Part shown: positions 61,411-64,000 of the stretch, one piece after another
Layout of the letters: each line of letters starts with the position of its first letter
Numbering within the stretch: the first letter of the stretch is position 1
DNA from: Chryseobacterium sp. ERMR1:04
GTDB taxonomy: Bacteria > Bacteroidota > Bacteroidia > Flavobacteriales > Weeksellaceae
NCBI RefSeq assembly: GCF_001297705.1
Contig: NZ_LIRF01000007.1
Location: 248,001-312,000 of the forward strand
Direction: 5' to 3'
Length of the DNA: 64,000 nucleotides
Notes under the pieces: generated by a model
Databases searched by the model: none
What the model saw: the letters and a program-made list of their open reading frames with translations, nothing else
Told to the model about the DNA's origin: nothing
Translations under genes and position numbers: made by a program

Positions 61411-61998
61411 TCAACTTTTTTTAGCGACCCTTTTATTTCTTATGCGGGATAAAAATTCTGTGGTCATTCCTAAATAGGATGCCAAAGCATATTGCGGAAC
61501 CCGCTGGACAATTTGCGGATATTTACGGGCATAGTTTTCATATCTTTCTTCAGCGGACTGTGTTAAGTTTGAAATTATTCTTCGTTGGTGTGAAGCAAGT
61601 CCACGCTCTGCCATAATCCTGAAAAACGTTTCAAACTTGTGATTTGATTTTTTTAAATCATGCTCCTTTTCGTGGTCAATTTGTAAAACAGTAGTATTTT
61701 CCAAGGCAACGATAAACATGGTAGCGGGTTGCTGAAAAATATAACTGTTATAATCTGTAATCCACCAGTCGTCTATGGCAAAAGTAATTGTGTGATTATG
61801 ACCTTCATCCGTCACAACATACGCCATAAGGGTACCCTTTAAAACGTAGTATCTGTTTTTGGCTGTGAAATTGGGCTGGACAATAAATTGACGTTTTTTA
61901 ATATTGACTTCTTTAAACGCATTACTTAGTTGCTCAGCTTCTTCGTCTGTCAGTTTTATAAGGTTATTTGCGTATTCAATTATTTTGCTTGTCATCAT
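61411..61998 (-). CDS. Crp/Fnr-family transcriptional regulator
   Basis: 195 residues. A cNMP-binding-like beta roll (15-125, with KRQFIVQPNFTAKNRYYVLKGTLMAYV as landmark) is followed by a short linker helix and a helix-turn-helix VPQYALASYLGMTTEFLSRIR. The N-terminal half lacks the Cys ligands of Fnr, so iron-sulfur sensing is unlikely. It faces the SDR gene with which it probably works. ATG 61995 could be the start. Confidence 0.9.
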   Translation of the reverse strand: MMTSKIIEYANNLIKLTDEEAEQLSNAFKEVNIKKRQFIVQPNFTAKNRYYVLKGTLMAYVVTDEGHNHTITFAIDDWWITDYNSYIFQQPATMFIVALENTTVLQIDHEKEHDLKKSNHKFETFFRIMAERGLASHQRRIISNLTQSAEERYENYARKYPQIVQRVPQYALASYLGMTTEFLSRIRNKRVAKKS

Positions 61999-62208
61999 CG
62001 ATTGTCTGTATTTTGAAATGGGATTATAGGTGTTATATACCTTTTCACGGTTTGACGAGTGCTGGTTTTTATGAATCTATTTCAAAGATATGTAAAAATC
62101 AATGTAGTAAATTCGGTTTTCCGATTTCTATTGTTATAGCCGATTTAATAGTGATTTTCGAAACAAATGAAGACACTTGCAACAGTGTGGGGAATTTTTT
62201 TATGAATG

Positions 62209-63651
62209 CTATTTTAATTGGGTAGGATTTTGTTTCTCCCATTCTTTCCAGATATTTTTATCGCCTTTTAACCACTGGATATAGTTGTAAATGATAATCC
62301 CTGATATAGAATCATTTTCTCCTCTTTTATTGCCGAGATTTCTATCTTTAAAATATTGTAATAATCTCGAGCCTCCGTTGATTCCCCAATTATTTCTTAT
62401 CCACATTCCTAACCCACCCATATGACCATTAAAATCACTGTATTGTTTTGGGTTTTCTAATTCTAACCTACTTTCATAGTTTAAAGTTTTATCTAATTCA
62501 GACATGCATTCTTTCATATTTTTAGGGATGTAAATGCCATCAATTTCTGAAAGCGATAATCTTTTTTTGAAATCGTCCTCGCGCTTTTGCTTCTGTTTTA
62601 GGGTAATGTTTTCCGCAATTTTATCGTCGGGATTTCTATAACCTCCAAAAAAATAGTTGAAATAAAATTGATCAACTTCTTTAGGAAGAAAATCTGATTT
62701 AAATTTAGTTTGCCTTATATAATGTAAGATTTTGTCTTTATCAAGATGATCATCTATTTTAAAATTCTCAATATCGAAACTGCCGTTTTTTGTCAAGTAC
62801 CCTGAGATTTCTATTTTATAAAGATGGTATTTGTAAAATTCAGGGGTATTAATAGGCACAAATTTCAATTGGTGAATTTTACTTATGGTTTCAGATAGTT
62901 TTTCCCCATTTATTTCACTTTCAAAATCATTAATATATTTATTGGGTGATTTTATACTTGTTATATAGCTGTTTTTATTCTTTCTTAACAATTTAATTTG
63001 AGGATAAATATCATCAAAATTTCTTTTTATAGGAGCTAAATTTACATTATTTAGATCATAAATAATCACTTTTTTTCTTGCATCTATAACATATATAGAA
63101 TCATTTTTATTAAAAATAAAATTATCTATTAGGTAAGAATCTTCATCACTGGTTCCCTGTTTTAGAGTAAGTAAACTTCCATTGGATTTTTTGTAATCTA
63201 TTAATTGTTGAGTATTGAAAAATAATCCACATTTCTCTTTTTTAGAATCACAATCAGTAAATTCTTCGAAACTATATTTTTTGTGGAGTTGTCCATTTTC
63301 ATAAATCATTACAGCTTTATCAGTCGACTTATCATCATAATAATTTGTTGAGGAGAAGTAAGCGATTTTCTTTCCATCTTTACTGATAAACAAAAAGAAA
63401 TTCTTAGAATTTTCATCCAAATCAAATGATCTTGGAATAGTATACAAAAGGCTGTCTTTGCTGTATGAGATGTTGAAGACTTGAGAAAATCCTCTATCCG
63501 TAGGAAACTTGTCATCATAAGAATGAGATATTATTTTAAATTCTCCGTTTGATGAATAGGTTGACGAATGGGTGAAAACACTTGAAGAATATTGTCCTTT
63601 TGCAGAAAAAGCAAACAGTAATGCTATAAAGTAGTAGTAATTAATTTTCAT
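62209..63651 (-). CDS. Exported protein with C-terminal DUF6794
   Basis: 480 residues: signal peptide (MKINYYYFIALLFAFSAKG), a beta-rich central part with repeated KDGKKIAYFSS-type units, and from about 375 a DUF6794 domain (YIPKNMKECMSELDKTL, HMGGLGMWIRNNWGINGGSRLLQYF, SGIIIYNYIQWLKGD). DUF6794 is normally a small stand-alone protein, often among immunity genes; the fusion to an exported beta region is uncommon. Function unknown. Confidence 0.75.
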   Translation of the reverse strand: MKINYYYFIALLFAFSAKGQYSSSVFTHSSTYSSNGEFKIISHSYDDKFPTDRGFSQVFNISYSKDSLLYTIPRSFDLDENSKNFFLFISKDGKKIAYFSSTNYYDDKSTDKAVMIYENGQLHKKYSFEEFTDCDSKKEKCGLFFNTQQLIDYKKSNGSLLTLKQGTSDEDSYLIDNFIFNKNDSIYVIDARKKVIIYDLNNVNLAPIKRNFDDIYPQIKLLRKNKNSYITSIKSPNKYINDFESEINGEKLSETISKIHQLKFVPINTPEFYKYHLYKIEISGYLTKNGSFDIENFKIDDHLDKDKILHYIRQTKFKSDFLPKEVDQFYFNYFFGGYRNPDDKIAENITLKQKQKREDDFKKRLSLSEIDGIYIPKNMKECMSELDKTLNYESRLELENPKQYSDFNGHMGGLGMWIRNNWGINGGSRLLQYFKDRNLGNKRGENDSISGIIIYNYIQWLKGDKNIWKEWEKQNPTQLK

Positions 63652-63676
63652 TAGTTTTTGTAAATATAAAACATGC

Positions 63677-64000
63677 TTATACTTTCTTTTTCGTCAAAGG
63701 CAGTCGTATTAGGTTTTTATTCCCTTTTTTATTGGGGTAAAATAACGATTTTCCGTCGATTAAAAAGAAATCGTCTTTTATGATGTCATCATCATCTTGA
63801 ATATCTTCTATATCGAATTCAAAAAAATTGGAATCTTTACTGGTTCTTGTAAAAATAATATAATCATTCAGATGATAGGTCATGAATCCTATTTGAGAAA
63901 AATCTTTTTGAGAAATTTTTACTGAATTATCGTTATTAAGTATTTTCTGTTTACGTATGATGGGTGCCCAACCACATTGTCTTATAGAAGGGCTTTTGAG
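63677..64000 (-). CDS. Partial gene running off the right edge
   Basis: The reading frame is open up to the window end: the sequence upstream of ATG 63883 continues without a stop (SVKISQKDFSQIG before MTYHLNDY), so the gene starts beyond 64000. The visible 107 residues are acidic with IEDIQDDDDIIKDDFFLIDGKSLFY and a basic end KKGNKNLIRLPLTKKKV. It could be a DKNYY-like or small exported protein, but the part seen is too short to decide. It lies 25 bases upstream of the DUF6794 gene. Confidence 0.6.
   Translation of the reverse strand, partial: LKSPSIRQCGWAPIIRKQKILNNDNSVKISQKDFSQIGFMTYHLNDYIIFTRTSKDSNFFEFDIEDIQDDDDIIKDDFFLIDGKSLFYPNKKGNKNLIRLPLTKKKV

Noticed and set aside
62397..62405. Fourth perfect DnaA box
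   Set aside because: It is isolated inside the DUF6794-containing gene with no second site nearby, so a chance match is likely.
36653..64000. Prophage or integrative element explaining the one-strand array
   Set aside because: I saw no integrase, structural phage gene, conjugation gene or tRNA attachment site, so the array is not called a mobile element.

Overview
The window looks like chromosomal DNA of a low-GC member of the Bacteroidota, most probably a Flavobacteriia/Weeksellaceae genome of the Chryseobacterium type. The evidence is the AT-rich composition, Bacteroidetes -7 boxes (TAnnTTTG) upstream of several genes, two proteins with type IX secretion C-terminal sorting domains, and families typical of this phylum (GLPGLI, DUF5686, patatin-BamA fusions, TonB-receptor-like barrels). 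No species can be named from the sequence alone, and I see no rRNA, tRNA, CRISPR array or intact insertion sequence.

Region 1 (1-18.4 kb) is ordinary mixed-strand core and accessory metabolism. It holds a eukaryotic-type HisA homologue that has lost a catalytic Asp, an NPP-type phosphodiesterase, a divergent NmrA/HxlR pair, a cupin-alcohol dehydrogenase operon divergent from an AraC regulator, a frameshifted carboxylesterase, a cytoplasmic alpha-amylase, a GLPGLI protein, DinB, a GNAT enzyme, a TlpA-like thioredoxin, PNP-LpxK, TruA and an MsbA-like ABC exporter.

Region 2 (18.4-36.6 kb) is rich in envelope genes: a DUF5686 barrel, a patatin-BamA protein, an MFS-porin pair behind a two-component system, a small outer-membrane barrel, a TonB-receptor-like barrel, two T9SS cargo proteins (one with BspA-like repeats) and ribB under an FMN riboswitch.

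Region 3 (36.6-64 kb) is unusual. Every gene is on the minus strand and most are small proteins of the kind found as immunity or accessory genes in polymorphic-toxin loci (SUKH/SMI1, DUF4272, DUF1801, DUF2695, DUF2310, DUF6794, LRR and many orphans), yet no large toxin is present. Embedded in it are a ParDE module, a TetR-esterase operon with a 32-nt perfect palindrome, a DUF2157-DUF4401-GDYXXLXY membrane cassette, a transposase-like protein without its catalytic residues, and a compact six-gene operon (48.3-52.3 kb) that pairs a full-length T4 Rnl2-like RNA ligase with a calcineurin-type phosphoesterase and an alarmone-hydrolase-like HD protein. That operon is my best candidate for an undescribed system, possibly RNA repair or toxin tolerance. 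The 317-bp gap at 41.6-41.9 kb carries paired perfect DnaA boxes and AT-rich repeats, so it is a candidate replication-origin or DnaA-titration site.
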